The notes: generated from the letters alone by a model not told the origin. A stretch of 64,000 nucleotides of DNA from Thiocapsa bogorovii (GCF_021228795.1 NZ_CP089309.1:372001-436000); one strand, 5' to 3'; positions 40,604-50,424 are shown, numbered from the stretch's first letter. Made by a program: numbers and translations.

Positions 40604-41872
40604 ATGAAGTCTGACAAGAACCCATTATCGAACGGCGCCGCATCGGTCGATCGGGGCACATGGACAGACACCGACAGCGTATGGCCGATAGAGACCTGGC
40701 TGTTCAATCGATTCATGCAGCTCATCGGGGAACCCGCCATCAGCGTCGTCTTCTGGGATGACCGGGAGCACTACCGGTGTCCTCGGGCCAACCCGGTCGC
40801 ACGCATGCGCTTCGCCGACCGATCCACCTTTTGGCGACTCTTCGCCAATCCGAACCTGGAGTTCGGGGACGGCTACAGCTCGGGGCGCATACGCATCGAG
40901 GGGGACTTGGTCGCCTTCATCGAAGCGCTCTACGAGGCCAAGATCAAGCGGACCCGGCCCGGCATCCTCCAGCAGTTCGTCAAGCGGGGATTCGTCCGAG
41001 CGCGACGCAACAGCCTCACGGATTCGCGAGACAACATCCAACATCACTACGATCTGGGAAACGACTTCTATCGACTCTGGCTCGACGAAGAGATGGCCTA
41101 CACCTGCGCCTATTTCGCCGATCCGAGCGTCACCCTCGAGCAGGCCCAGGCCGCGAAGCTCGACCATATCGCGCGCAAGTTACAGCTGCGACCCGGCGAG
41201 GAGGTGGTCGAGGCCGGCTGCGGTTGGGGCGGCCTTGCACGGCACTTTGCGCGTCGTTACGGCGTTAGAGTCCGGGCCTACAACATCTCGCCCTCGCAGA
41301 TCGCCTATGCGCGCGAACGGGCGAAGGCCGAGGGGCTGGCCGACCGGATCGACTATATCGAGGACGACTACCGCAATATCCAAGGGACCTACGATGCCTT
41401 CGTCTCGGTCGGCATGCTCGAGCATGTCGGTGCCGAGCACTACGCGACCTTGGGCCAGGTTGTCGATCGCGTCCTCAAGGACGACGGACGCGGCCTGATC
41501 CATTCGATCGGCCAAATCCGCCCCGAGCCGCCCAGCGCCTGGAACGAACGGCGTATCTTCCCCGGGGCCAACCCTCCGACGCTGCGCCGGATGATGGACA
41601 TCTTCGAGGGTCCGGGTCTCTCGGTGGTCGACGTGGAGAACATCCGACTCCACTACGCCAAGACGATCGAGCATTGGCTGGCCCGTTACGAGGCCCATGA
41701 GGCGGAGGTCCGCGAGATGTTCGACGACTTCTTCGTCCGGGCGTGGCGGCTCTATCTGGCAGCGTCGATAGCCAGCTTCCGCGCCGGCGCTTTGGAGCTC
41801 TATCAGGTTCTATTCTCTCGCCCGGGAAAGAACGACATGGCCTGGACACGTGCTCACCTCTATCGGGATTAA
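40604..41872 (+). CDS. cfa: Cyclopropane-fatty-acyl-phospholipid synthase
   Basis: 422 residues. The SAM-binding motif VVEAGCGWGGLARHFA and the preceding NIQHHYDLGNDFYRLWLDE, with the C-terminal RRIFPGANPPTLRRMM, are diagnostic of CFA synthase. It adds a methylene group to acyl double bonds of membrane phospholipids, and so competes with Cti encoded at 19415. The stop TAA is shared with a composite repeat. Confidence 0.95.
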   Translation: MKSDKNPLSNGAASVDRGTWTDTDSVWPIETWLFNRFMQLIGEPAISVVFWDDREHYRCPRANPVARMRFADRSTFWRLFANPNLEFGDGYSSGRIRIEGDLVAFIEALYEAKIKRTRPGILQQFVKRGFVRARRNSLTDSRDNIQHHYDLGNDFYRLWLDEEMAYTCAYFADPSVTLEQAQAAKLDHIARKLQLRPGEEVVEAGCGWGGLARHFARRYGVRVRAYNISPSQIAYARERAKAEGLADRIDYIEDDYRNIQGTYDAFVSVGMLEHVGAEHYATLGQVVDRVLKDDGRGLIHSIGQIRPEPPSAWNERRIFPGANPPTLRRMMDIFEGPGLSVVDVENIRLHYAKTIEHWLARYEAHEAEVREMFDDFFVRAWRLYLAASIASFRAGALELYQVLFSRPGKNDMAWTRAHLYRD

Positions 41873-42061
41873 ACCGCGTCCAGAGCGGCACGCGTCGTTT
41901 TCGCTGTGCGTTTGGCTTCGGAGATATTCTCGATCCCTGTGAGACGCGGTTTAAAATTTCAGATTTTGAATGCCTTAAACCGCGCCAACTCCGAGAGCCG
42001 TCGGAGCCGGTCCGGCCAAATCACTCCAACAAACGACGCATATCGCAATGGGCGCGGTTTA
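41870..42061. repeat. Composite palindromic repeat (84 + 86 bp)
   Basis: 84 bp module 41870-41953 and 86 bp module 41976-42061, same order as at 15383 and 34561; spacer 22 bp. The first TAA is the cfa stop codon. Confidence 0.85.
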
Positions 42062-42124
42062 AGCGTCCGCGCATCCGGCAGGCGGCGACCGACCCGACAG
42101 AGGAGATCCTCGCGAGGACGGCTC

Positions 42125-43141
42125 ATGATCAAGACGAACGTCATCATCGTCGGCGGCGGGCCCGCGGGCTCGTCGTGTGCCTGGCAGCTGCGCCGGCGCG
42201 GTCTCGATAGCCTGATCCTCGACAAGGCGGTCTTCCCGCGACCCAAGCTCTGCGCCGGTTGGATCACGCCGGAGGTCGTCGCGGATCTGGAGATGGACAT
42301 CGCGGCCTATCCGCATCGCCTCCTGACCTTCGAGGTGACCCGTGCACACCTGTTCGGCATCGGTCTGACGATGCGATCGCCGCAACACTCGATTCGCCGC
42401 GTCGAGTTCGACCACTGGCTGCTCGAGCGTTCGGGGGCCGAGGTCATCAGGCACCAGGTCAAGCACGTCGAGCGCACGCCGAACGGCTACCGTATCGATG
42501 ACCGCTTCGAATGCGTGGCACTCGTCGGGGCCGGCGGCACGGCATGCCCGGTGTATCGATCGCTGTTTCGCGAGATCAATCCGCGGGCAAGGGGGCTGCA
42601 AGTCGCCGCGCTGGAGCAGGAGCTGCCCTACACCTGGCAGGATCGCGACTGTCATCTGTGGTTCTTCGAGAAGGGCCTGCCGGGCTACAGTTGGTATGTC
42701 CCCAAACAGGACGGCTATCTGAATCTCGGCGTCGGGGGCATGACGCAGCGTATGCAGGATACAGGCGCGAGCATTCACCGACATTGGGAACACTTCGTCA
42801 CCTCCTTGCGCCGGCGCAAGCTGATCGACGAGGGGTTGGCGCTCGAACCCTGGGGCTATTCCTATTACCTGCGCGACGGGGTACAGAAAATCCGGCACGA
42901 AAACGCCTTCCTGGTCGGCGATGCCGCCGGGCTCGCCACCCGCGACATGGCCGAAGGTATCGGTCCGGCGATCCGCAGCGGGATCCTGGCGGCCAACGCC
43001 ATCGCCGACGGCGGCGAATACAGCCTGGAATCGGTCTCGCCCTACAGCTTGGGTGCAGGTCTGCCGCGCCGTGCGTTGGAATACGGGCTGTCGAGGCGGT
43101 GGGCCGCGAGTCCGGCCGCCAAGGTGCATGATCCAGGTTAG
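42125..43141 (+). CDS. Geranylgeranyl reductase-like FAD-dependent oxidoreductase
   Basis: 338 residues from ATG 42125, preceded by GAGGA. The FAD motif GGGPAGS is at the N-terminus, PRPKLCAGWITP fits the substrate-side motif of the family, and GDAAGLATRDMAEGIGPAIRSG binds FAD near the C-terminus. ChlP/BchP relatives saturate isoprenoid side chains. This one is shorter than BchP and sits after cfa, away from any bacteriochlorophyll genes, so another isoprenoid or a lipid is as likely a substrate. Confidence 0.82.
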   Translation: MIKTNVIIVGGGPAGSSCAWQLRRRGLDSLILDKAVFPRPKLCAGWITPEVVADLEMDIAAYPHRLLTFEVTRAHLFGIGLTMRSPQHSIRRVEFDHWLLERSGAEVIRHQVKHVERTPNGYRIDDRFECVALVGAGGTACPVYRSLFREINPRARGLQVAALEQELPYTWQDRDCHLWFFEKGLPGYSWYVPKQDGYLNLGVGGMTQRMQDTGASIHRHWEHFVTSLRRRKLIDEGLALEPWGYSYYLRDGVQKIRHENAFLVGDAAGLATRDMAEGIGPAIRSGILAANAIADGGEYSLESVSPYSLGAGLPRRALEYGLSRRWAASPAAKVHDPG

Positions 43142-43175
43142 AATTCCCTCACCTCAACCCAAGCGACGAGATCCC

Positions 43176-44123
43176 ATGGCCGGGGCCAGCCTGCTGACAC
43201 TGCTCGACGATATCGCAACCGTCCTCGACGACATCTCGGTAATGACCAAGGTCGCCGCGCGCAAGACCGCGGGCGTGCTCGGCGACGATCTGGCGCTAAA
43301 CGCCCAGCAGGTCCTCGGGATACGCGCCGAGCGCGAGCTGCCGGTGGTCTGGGCAGTGGCCCTCGGCTCGCTCAAAAACAAGCTGATCCTGATTCCGGCG
43401 GCGCTCCTCATCAGCGCCGTGGCACCCTGGGCCATCACGCCGCTCCTAATGCTCGGCGGGGCCTTTCTCTGCTACGAGGGCTTCGAGAAGCTGGCCCACG
43501 CCTTTCTGCATGCCGAAGAGGAGGATGACCGTCATGCGGAGCTGACGCGGACCCTCCTCGACCCGACCGTCGACATGGCGGCCTTCGAGAAAGACAGGAT
43601 CCGTGGGGCAATCCGCACCGATTTCGTGCTCTCGGCCGAGATCATCGTCATTACGCTCGGGATCGTCGCCGGCGCCTCGTTCGGCGTGCAGGTCGCGGTC
43701 TTGACCGGCGTCGGTTTCCTGATGACCGTCGGCGTTTACGGCCTAGTCGCGGGCATCGTCAAGATGGACGACGCAGGGTTCTACCTGCAGCAACGCATGG
43801 GCGAGGATATCGGGACGCGAATCGCGCGTCGGTTCGGTGGTCTGCTTCTTGCCGCTGCACCGCGCCTGATGCGCATCCTTGCGGTCGTCGGGACCGCAGC
43901 CATGTTCCTCGTCGGAGGCGGGATCCTGGTCCACGGGACCCCGGGAACCCACGACATCCTGCATCTCTTGAGCCATGGCGCTGCCGCTGTTCCGGCGATC
44001 GGCCCATTCCTGGAGGTCCTGGCCGCACCGCTGTTCAATGCGCTGGTCGGCGTGCTTGCAGGCGCCGTCATCCTCGGAGGCATCACCGCGGGCTCACGCG
44101 TCGTCGGTGCTTTCCGAACCTGA
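43176..44123 (+). CDS. DUF808 (YedI-like) membrane protein
   Basis: 315 residues. The N-terminal LLTLLDDIATVLDDISVM and AARKTAGVLGDDLALNAQQV are the DUF808 signature. Several hydrophobic helices follow (LILIPAALLISAVAPWAI; IIVITLGIVAGASFGV; the C-terminal pair), so it is an inner-membrane protein. Function unknown in the family. It starts 34 bases after the FAD oxidoreductase stop and is probably co-transcribed with it and with the phosphatase gene downstream. Confidence 0.88.
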   Translation: MAGASLLTLLDDIATVLDDISVMTKVAARKTAGVLGDDLALNAQQVLGIRAERELPVVWAVALGSLKNKLILIPAALLISAVAPWAITPLLMLGGAFLCYEGFEKLAHAFLHAEEEDDRHAELTRTLLDPTVDMAAFEKDRIRGAIRTDFVLSAEIIVITLGIVAGASFGVQVAVLTGVGFLMTVGVYGLVAGIVKMDDAGFYLQQRMGEDIGTRIARRFGGLLLAAAPRLMRILAVVGTAAMFLVGGGILVHGTPGTHDILHLLSHGAAAVPAIGPFLEVLAAPLFNALVGVLAGAVILGGITAGSRVVGAFRT

Positions 44124-44166
44124 GTCGGCGACCGTCCCATTCGGAGAACGCAGAGAGAAACCCGCG

Positions 44167-44793
44167 ATGCTGTCGACACCCCTGATGCGCACTCGGCTTT
44201 TCGGATACCGCAGCCGCTGTCTCCTGTTTGCGGTCCTTTGGGGGATCCTCGGCTCGGCGGCGACCGCAGCGCAGGATGTGAAGGACGTGGATCTTGCCGC
44301 ACACATGCGGAACGGCGGTGCGGTTCTGCTGCTGCGCCACGCCTCCGCGCCGGGGACGGGTGATCCGGAAGGATTTCGTCTTGACGACTGCGCGACCCAG
44401 CGCAACCTCAGCGACGCCGGGCGCGAGCAGGCAAGATCCATCGGGGCTTGGCTGCGCGCGCGCGGGATCGAGCAAGCGCGGGTCTACTCAAGCGAATGGT
44501 GCCGGTGTTTGGAGACCGCCGAACTGTTGGGGCTCGGGCCGGTCACGCGGCTACCGGCCCTCAACTCCTTCTTCGCGCGCCAAAAGGATCGCGAGCCAAA
44601 TCTGGTCGCACTCGAGGCATTCCTCGAAGACCAACCCCCGAACGGCGAACCCATCGTGCTGGTGACGCATCAGGTGACGGTCACGGCGCTTACCGGCATC
44701 TATCCCGCCTCGGGAGAAGCGGTGCTGATGCGGCTGTCCGATCAGGATCCGGGCAAGCTCAAGACGCTCGGACGGATGAGCTTCGGTCCCTGA
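44167..44793 (+). CDS. Histidine phosphatase family protein, exported
   Basis: 208 residues. The catalytic motif LLLRHASAPG carries the phospho-accepting His in place of the usual RHG; a second His lies in LVTHQVTVTALTG. An N-terminal signal peptide (LLFAVLWGILGSAATAA) points to the periplasm. The substrate is unknown. The gap to the DUF808 gene is 43 bases. Confidence 0.82.
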   Translation: MLSTPLMRTRLFGYRSRCLLFAVLWGILGSAATAAQDVKDVDLAAHMRNGGAVLLLRHASAPGTGDPEGFRLDDCATQRNLSDAGREQARSIGAWLRARGIEQARVYSSEWCRCLETAELLGLGPVTRLPALNSFFARQKDREPNLVALEAFLEDQPPNGEPIVLVTHQVTVTALTGIYPASGEAVLMRLSDQDPGKLKTLGRMSFGP

Positions 44794-44870
44794 CCCCGAC
44801 ACAACACGACCAGGGGCCAGTATTCATAAGAGCGGCCCGTCGGAATAAGCGCCCGGGGTGGACGAACGGT

Positions 44871-44949
44871 GTAGGGTGGACAAGCGCAGCGCAGTCCACC
44901 AGCGTCGGTGCAGGACCGCGTGGACTTCGCTCCCGCTCTTCCACCCTAC
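44871..44949. repeat. Imperfect palindrome of the GTAGGGTGGA type
   Basis: It begins GTAGGGTGGACAAGCGCAGC and ends in the complement TCCACCCTAC, with a second arm GTCCACC in between. Such intergenic palindromes recur in many proteobacterial genomes. Confidence 0.55.
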
Positions 44950-44978
44950 GGGCGCTCGCCCACCCTAAACCGCGCGAG

Positions 44979-45629
44979 TCAGGCCGCAGCCGCCAGCCCG
45001 TCCGGACCCAGGCGCGCCTTCAGCTCCTTGATCCGCCTCGGGACGGACTCGGGGTGGCTCTGCGCGCCCTTGAGCTGCTCGGCGAAGAGCTCGGTCTCCG
45101 CCCGGCCAACCTGCGTGAGCAGTCGACCGAAGATCACGTTGACCTCGCCGGCCTCCAGCTCGTTCGTCACCTTGAATGCCTCTTCCAAGTTCATCTCGGG
45201 GACGCGGTGCTCGACCTCGCGCAACGCGTTCAGTGATTCGCGCATCTCTTGGTCGCGCACACTGGGCACGAACTCCACCTCGCGGTTCACGGCGACCTGG
45301 TGGAGACAGGCGAGCATCAGCCGCCCGTGCTCCATCTCCTCGTCACGCAGATCCAGGAAGAAACGGTGCACGTCGGGATTGGATTTGAAGCGCTCGGCCA
45401 TGGCCGCGTAGATATGCGCCACTCGGAACTCGAAGAGTGCCGAAAGCTTGTAGGCGTTGCCGACGGCACCGGGCATGGGCACGCGCCGCGCCTGGTACTT
45501 CTCGGCGATACGCTGCAGCAGCGTCTTGTCCTTGCTCAACAGCATCCCGACGAAGACATCGAGTCCGAACAGTTGAATGATCTTGACGGGGTGTTTGAGG
45601 CAGAAGCCTCGGTCGATCACGGCTTGCAT
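44979..45629 (-). CDS. Ferritin-like domain protein
   Basis: 216 residues, all helical. A carboxylate motif DEEMEHGRLML and a second EFRVAHIYAAM suggest a di-iron four-helix bundle of the ferritin/rubrerythrin superfamily; ELEAGEVNVIFGRL could give the third helix. I considered the tRNA hydroxylase MiaE but its typical motifs are not visible. The role could be oxidative-stress or iron related; no neighbour tells more. Confidence 0.65.
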   Translation of the reverse strand: MQAVIDRGFCLKHPVKIIQLFGLDVFVGMLLSKDKTLLQRIAEKYQARRVPMPGAVGNAYKLSALFEFRVAHIYAAMAERFKSNPDVHRFFLDLRDEEMEHGRLMLACLHQVAVNREVEFVPSVRDQEMRESLNALREVEHRVPEMNLEEAFKVTNELEAGEVNVIFGRLLTQVGRAETELFAEQLKGAQSHPESVPRRIKELKARLGPDGLAAAA

Positions 45630-45768
45630 CTGGGATCTCCGGTCTCGGTTCCGATTCGCCCGTTCGGCGCGGTCTGTCCGGACGAGTCGACGGGCGGACA
45701 GCCGTCCGTGTCGGATTGGGTTGTCCTCGAATCAGGATAGCCGATTCGCGCAAGGCGCATGAGCCGAA

Positions 45769-46233
45769 TCATTCCCGGCCGCCGGCCCGGTCGCCATCGA
45801 GCCGCAGCGGTGCCGGCAAGCCCTCCGCTCGATAGCGGCGATAATCCGCCAGCACCAGGGCGTGGTCGAAAGCCAAGACCGGGGGAAGCGCATCCGGTGA
45901 AAAGATCTGCAGGGCACGCGCATCGTCCAGCGCCCGCGGCTCGCCCCGCGCCTCGGCCACATAGACCGCGGTGACCGTATGGCTGCGCGGATCACGCGCC
46001 GGATCCGAATAGAGCCCGAGCAAGGCACGCAGGGTCACCGCGAGCCCGGTCTCTTCGGCGGCCTCTCGGATCGCCGCCGCCTCCATGCGCTCGCCGACAT
46101 CCACGAAACCACCGGGTATGGCCCATCCGAAAGGCGGATTGAGACGCTCGATCAGCACGACGGGGCGGCCGGGTCGGTCGATCAGCTCGATGATGGCGTC
46201 GGCGGCAAGCAAGGGGGTGACGGGAGCAGACAT
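45769..46233 (-). CDS. Nudix hydrolase
   Basis: 154 residues from the ATG at 46233. The Nudix box starts at Gly41 (GGFVDVGERMEAAA) and continues IREAAEETGL, with all metal-binding Glu residues in place. The preceding ERLNPPFGWAIP and the aromatic-rich C-terminus fit the ADP-ribose/NADH-type pyrophosphatase branch, but the substrate cannot be fixed. Confidence 0.88.
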   Translation of the reverse strand: MSAPVTPLLAADAIIELIDRPGRPVVLIERLNPPFGWAIPGGFVDVGERMEAAAIREAAEETGLAVTLRALLGLYSDPARDPRSHTVTAVYVAEARGEPRALDDARALQIFSPDALPPVLAFDHALVLADYRRYRAEGLPAPLRLDGDRAGGRE

Positions 46234-46617
46234 CGGGGCTTTCCTGGCAATCGGGTCAATCGTGATGCGGCCACTGTAACGCGTGCCGCGACATCGTCCA
46301 ACGACTGTGCCTGTCGGGGCGAGTCCGGTTTCTCCCCATTGAATACCCCACGCATCGTCACCCCTCTGCACCCGGGGCTTCCAACCCGAAGCCGGCCGCA
46401 TCCACACCGGTCAAGGTTCGACCACCGCCGAGATCGGCTCCGCTCACCCGCGGCTTAGCCGATGCCCGCACAGCTTATCCACATGGGCAGACACAGGCCC
46501 CGGGGACAATCGGTGAAGGGTCCGATGCCGCTGCGTCTCGATACAACTGACACGGATCAATGCCGGAAGGCCCCGCAGCGGCTAGGGTCCGATCCCCGAC
46601 ACCTTGCGGAGATCCCG
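46234..46617. other. Intergenic region between nudix and dioxygenase genes
   Basis: No gene is seen. The dioxygenase reading frame is open back to 46462, so some of this could be coding if an upstream start is used. A single TTATCCACA (46475-46483) matches the DnaA box, but one box alone is not evidence of an origin. Confidence 0.45.
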
Positions 46618-47490
46618 GTGAGCAACCCCTTCGACCTCGACGACGATCATGCCTATCAGCGCTGGAAAGAGCGCAAGCTCGCCGCCGCCCCGACCGCACT
46701 GAAGGACCTCGTTGTCGAGATCGGTGATCCGCGCGCGCTGAGCGACGCCGAGCATGCAGCCATTCTCGAGCGCTGTCGCCGAGCCAACATGGCCATCTAC
46801 ATCGGCACCACCGGCGACGACCCGGACAAGGCGATCCCGATCACGCTCGGCGCACGCTTCGGCTTGCACCGGCTCGACCACAACCGCGGGGCCGACGAGG
46901 ATGCCGTCACCTCGCTCACCGTGCAGACCGACGCCGCGCACCGCAACTACATCCCCTACTCCAATCGCCCCATCGCCTGGCACACCGACGGCTACTACAA
47001 CAGCCCGGAGCGGCAGATCTACGGCCTGCTCCTGCACTGCGTCCAACCCGCCGAGACGGGCGGCGAGAACGCCCTGCTCGACCACGAGATCGCCTATATC
47101 CTCATGCGTGATCGCAACCCGGAGCATCTCCGCACCCTGATGCACCCGGCCTGTATGACCATCCCCGCCAATGTCGTCGACGGTGTCGAGCTCCGTGCTC
47201 AGCAGACAGGACCCGTCTTCTCGATCCGCCCGGACGGACGTCTGCACATGCGCTACACGGACCGCAGCCGCAACATCTCCTGGCGTGACGATCCTGCGAC
47301 CGGAGCTGCCGTGACCTGCCTCAAGGAGATCCTGCGGACGCAGTCGCCCTGGCACCTCGAAGGTCGACTCGAGTCCGGCTGGGGTCTGATCTCGAACAAC
47401 GTTCTCCACACCCGCACCGGCTTCACCGACGGTCGGACGCCACGCCTGTTGTATCGCGCTCGCTATTACGACCGTCTCGCCGAGACGTGA
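46618..47490 (+). CDS. TauD/TfdA-family Fe(II)/2-oxoglutarate dioxygenase
   Basis: 290 residues from GTG 46618, chosen because GGAG lies six bases before it and family similarity begins at FDLDDDHAYQRWK; ATG starts at 46462 and 46525 are in frame. The iron ligands HxD are His122 and Asp124 in WHTDGYY, and the distal His lies in NNVLHTRTGF. The TauD/TfdA fold hydroxylates organic acids; the natural substrate is unknown. It precedes the TRAP cluster by 119 bases, so it might act on the imported compound; that is inference. Confidence 0.82.
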   Translation: MSNPFDLDDDHAYQRWKERKLAAAPTALKDLVVEIGDPRALSDAEHAAILERCRRANMAIYIGTTGDDPDKAIPITLGARFGLHRLDHNRGADEDAVTSLTVQTDAAHRNYIPYSNRPIAWHTDGYYNSPERQIYGLLLHCVQPAETGGENALLDHEIAYILMRDRNPEHLRTLMHPACMTIPANVVDGVELRAQQTGPVFSIRPDGRLHMRYTDRSRNISWRDDPATGAAVTCLKEILRTQSPWHLEGRLESGWGLISNNVLHTRTGFTDGRTPRLLYRARYYDRLAET

Positions 47491-47609
47491 CGAACGCGCA
47501 TAGCGGCAGAGTCGACTCCCGTTGACGCCTAGGCCGCGATGCGGCACCCTCGCCTATCCCCCGATAGGACGCCGTAACGGGGCCATAAAAAAACCTTGGG
47601 GTAATTACA

Positions 47610-49808
47610 ATGGCGCAATCGGATCAGTCGCTCGATGGCCTGAACAGCGAGGAGCGCAAAAAGGTCCAGGAGTTGATGCAGAAGGATGCAAAGGCGGAGC
47701 GACGGGTCCGCGGACCCTGGCTCTGGCTGACATCGCTGTTGGGTGCGGCGATGGTGTTGATCTATTTCTACGGCGCCGGGTTTCAGGCGCTCGACACCCA
47801 ATATCACTTGGGCGTCTATGTCCTCATCACCTTTGTCCTGGTGTTCCTGCTTTATCCTGCGGGCGGACGCTTTGCCGTCGGGACCATGTCCGTCTGGACC
47901 GCCGCGATGCTGGCGGTCTTGGTCAGCTGTTTCTGGGTCTTCGACTCCCCCACCGCCTTCTACGACCAAATCACCCTCTTTCGCGAGACCTGGGAATACG
48001 ACGGCTTCGCGAAGGCGTGGGCCGATGACTTCGGCGCACTGCGGACCTCGCTGATCCTGGTCCTGCCGTTCGCCGTCGTCCTGTTGCCGCTCGATCAATG
48101 GCTGGCCCGACGCTTCCGGCAAAGCCCCACCGCGAGCGATGTCCTGATGGCGGCGATCGTCGCCGGCACCGTGGTCTATTGGATCAGCCAGTTCGAGGCG
48201 CTGAACTACCGTGCCGGTGCCGAGAATCAGGTCGACATGCTGGTGAGCATCATCGGGTTGATCTTATCGCTGGAGGTCTGCAGACGGGTGCTCGGTTGGT
48301 CGATCACCTTGATCGGCATCGCCATGATCGCCTTTGCACTGTTCGGACCTTACCTGCCCGAGCTCTTCGCGCATCGCGGCTTCCGTTTCGAACGACTGGC
48401 GACCTCGCTCTTTCTCACCACCAACGGGGTCTTCGGGGTGATGGCGAGCGTGCTCGCCACCTATGTGATCCTCTTCATCTTCTTCGGCGCCTTTCTGCAG
48501 AAGTCCGGAGCCGGCAAGTTCTTCATCGATCTGCCATTGGCGCTGACCGGACGCTCGACCGGCGGACCCGCAAAGGTCGCGGTCGTCTCCTCGGCGCTGT
48601 TCGGCTCGGTCTCCGGCAGTGCGATCGCGAACACCGTCTCCTCGGGCTCCTTCACGATCCCCATGATGAAGCGCGCGGGATTCAAGCCGCATGTCGCGGG
48701 GGCGATCGAGCCGGCTGCTTCCATCGGCGGCATGTTCCTGCCTCCGATCATGGGTGCGGGCGGCTTCCTGATGGCGGAGCTGACCGGGATGCCCTACTCG
48801 CAGATCATGCTCCTGTCGGTCGGCCCGGCCATCCTGTATTTCCTTTCGGTCTTCTTCATGGTCCATTTCGAGGCCAAGAAGCAGGGTCTGGTCGGTATCC
48901 CGGGCGAAACGATCCCGGACTGGAGGCCGGTGCTCAAGAGCGGCTGGTTCTACGCGCTGCCGTTGGTGATCATCACCGCCTTGATGCTGATGGGCCGCTC
49001 GCCCGGCAATGCCGCCTTCTGGGCCACACTGTCCTGCATCCTGGTGAGCTGGGTACACCCGAGCACGCGGATGGGGCCACGCGCGATCTGGGAGGCCATC
49101 CAGCTGGGTGCGCGCAACACGCTGATCATCGGTGCAACGCTGGGCGTGATCGGCATCATCGTCGGCGTCATCTCCCTGACGGGGATGGGGCTGAAGTTCT
49201 CGGATCTTGTGATCTCGATGGCCGGCGACAGCCTGTTCCTGGCCCTGGTGCTGATCGCGATCGCCTCCTTGGTGCTCGGCATGGGCGTGCCGGTGACCGC
49301 CGCCTACCTGATCGTCGCGGTGCTCGCGGTGCCGGCACTCGGGCATTTCGGCGTGGCGGCCATCGCGGCGCACATGATCGTCTACTGGCTGTCTCAGGAC
49401 TCCAACATCACCCCTCCCGTGTGTGTCGCGGCCTATGCGGGGGCGGCCATTGCGGGGGCCGACCCCTGGAAAACCGGCTGGACGGCCTTCCGATTCGCCA
49501 AGATGCTCTACGTCATGCCGCTGTTGTTCGCCTACGTGCCAGCCATTCTCCTGGACGGAACGACCTGGGAGATCGTCAGTGCCTTCTTCTCGGCGACCTT
49601 GGGAACAATCGCGTTCGGTGCCTTCGCCATGGGCTTCCTGCGCCGCAGTACCACGCTCGTCGAATGGGTGGTGTTGGGGATCGCAACCTTCTTGCTCTAT
49701 TGGCCGGGATTCGTCACGGACGCCGCCGGGTTGGCGCTGGTTGCACTGGTCTGGTGGCTGCAACGCGATGCCGCTTCAACACCTTTGAGCCCCGCCGTAA
49801 GGACCTAG
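47610..49808 (+). CDS. TRAP transporter fused permease (4TM/12TM)
   Basis: 732 residues with about 16 or more membrane helices. The N-terminal third is the small DctQ-like permease and the rest the large DctM-like permease, with the typical GSVSGSAIANTVSSGSFTIP segment. Fused permeases go with TAXI-type binding proteins, and one is encoded just downstream. It imports organic acids or similar solutes by sodium gradient. The order is permease, universal stress protein, binding protein, all on the plus strand. Confidence 0.94.
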   Translation: MAQSDQSLDGLNSEERKKVQELMQKDAKAERRVRGPWLWLTSLLGAAMVLIYFYGAGFQALDTQYHLGVYVLITFVLVFLLYPAGGRFAVGTMSVWTAAMLAVLVSCFWVFDSPTAFYDQITLFRETWEYDGFAKAWADDFGALRTSLILVLPFAVVLLPLDQWLARRFRQSPTASDVLMAAIVAGTVVYWISQFEALNYRAGAENQVDMLVSIIGLILSLEVCRRVLGWSITLIGIAMIAFALFGPYLPELFAHRGFRFERLATSLFLTTNGVFGVMASVLATYVILFIFFGAFLQKSGAGKFFIDLPLALTGRSTGGPAKVAVVSSALFGSVSGSAIANTVSSGSFTIPMMKRAGFKPHVAGAIEPAASIGGMFLPPIMGAGGFLMAELTGMPYSQIMLLSVGPAILYFLSVFFMVHFEAKKQGLVGIPGETIPDWRPVLKSGWFYALPLVIITALMLMGRSPGNAAFWATLSCILVSWVHPSTRMGPRAIWEAIQLGARNTLIIGATLGVIGIIVGVISLTGMGLKFSDLVISMAGDSLFLALVLIAIASLVLGMGVPVTAAYLIVAVLAVPALGHFGVAAIAAHMIVYWLSQDSNITPPVCVAAYAGAAIAGADPWKTGWTAFRFAKMLYVMPLLFAYVPAILLDGTTWEIVSAFFSATLGTIAFGAFAMGFLRRSTTLVEWVVLGIATFLLYWPGFVTDAAGLALVALVWWLQRDAASTPLSPAVRT

Positions 49809-49937
49809 ATGAGCGGGAGAACTGCGCGCAAGACCAGAACACGGGGTCCTTCGCCGCGGAGGTCTTCGCCGGCATCGGCGGAGACACGTCGCGTTCCGAA
49901 GACCCGATCCGTTTTCTCCAACCGCAGGTGAATCCCG

Positions 49938-50375
49938 ATGGCCGAGATCAAGACCCTACTCTTCGCAACCGATTTCTCGAAAGGCTCCGCCCGCGCATGC
50001 GATCTCGCACGCTCCTTGGCGGATACCTGCGGGGCGTCCCTGACGCTCCTGCATGTGATCAACGAGTTTTCCGATCGTAATGCACGCAAGGTCTCCGCCG
50101 AGGTCTACGAAAAGCTCGCGGCGGAAATCGAGAAACATGCCGTCGAGGACATGCAGGAGTTTCGTGACCGCTATTTCAAGGACATGCCGGTCACCACCGC
50201 GATCGCGGTCGGCAAGAGCCACGAGGAGATCATCCGACAGGCCAAGAAGATCGGCGCCGACTTGATCCTGATGGGAACCCAGGGCCGCGCGGGAATCGAG
50301 AAGATGCTGATGGGCTCGACGGCCGAGAGGGTAGTTCGCAGCTCGCCTATTCCGGTATTGACGGTCCGGGAATAA
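49938..50375 (+). CDS. Universal stress protein (UspA family)
   Basis: 145 residues. The ATP-binding signature G-2x-G-9x-G-S is intact in GTQGRAGIEKMLMGST. It lies inside the TRAP cluster between permease and binding protein, as TeaD does in the ectoine TRAP operon of Halomonas, where it regulates the transporter; a like role here is inference. Confidence 0.9.
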   Translation: MAEIKTLLFATDFSKGSARACDLARSLADTCGASLTLLHVINEFSDRNARKVSAEVYEKLAAEIEKHAVEDMQEFRDRYFKDMPVTTAIAVGKSHEEIIRQAKKIGADLILMGTQGRAGIEKMLMGSTAERVVRSSPIPVLTVRE

Positions 50376-50424
50376 GATTGAGCGGCAGCACGAGTATCAA
50401 TTCACACCAATGAGGAAGCGACGA

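Noticed and set aside
44966-44976. TAAACCGCGCG before the ferritin-like gene stop, considered as another repeat copy
   Set aside because: Only the 11-base tip matches; no second arm or interior.
44979-45629. MiaE (tRNA hydroxylase) considered for the ferritin-like protein
   Set aside because: The typical MiaE segments are not visible; only general di-iron helix-bundle motifs are.
46475-46483. TTATCCACA, a perfect DnaA-box match
   Set aside because: A single isolated box in a 64 kb window; no cluster, AT-rich region or dnaA/dnaN genes.
48098-50080. 660-codon plus-strand frame overlapping the TRAP permease
   Set aside because: Arginine- and glycine-rich frame shadow of the permease gene; no hydrophobic segments or motifs.
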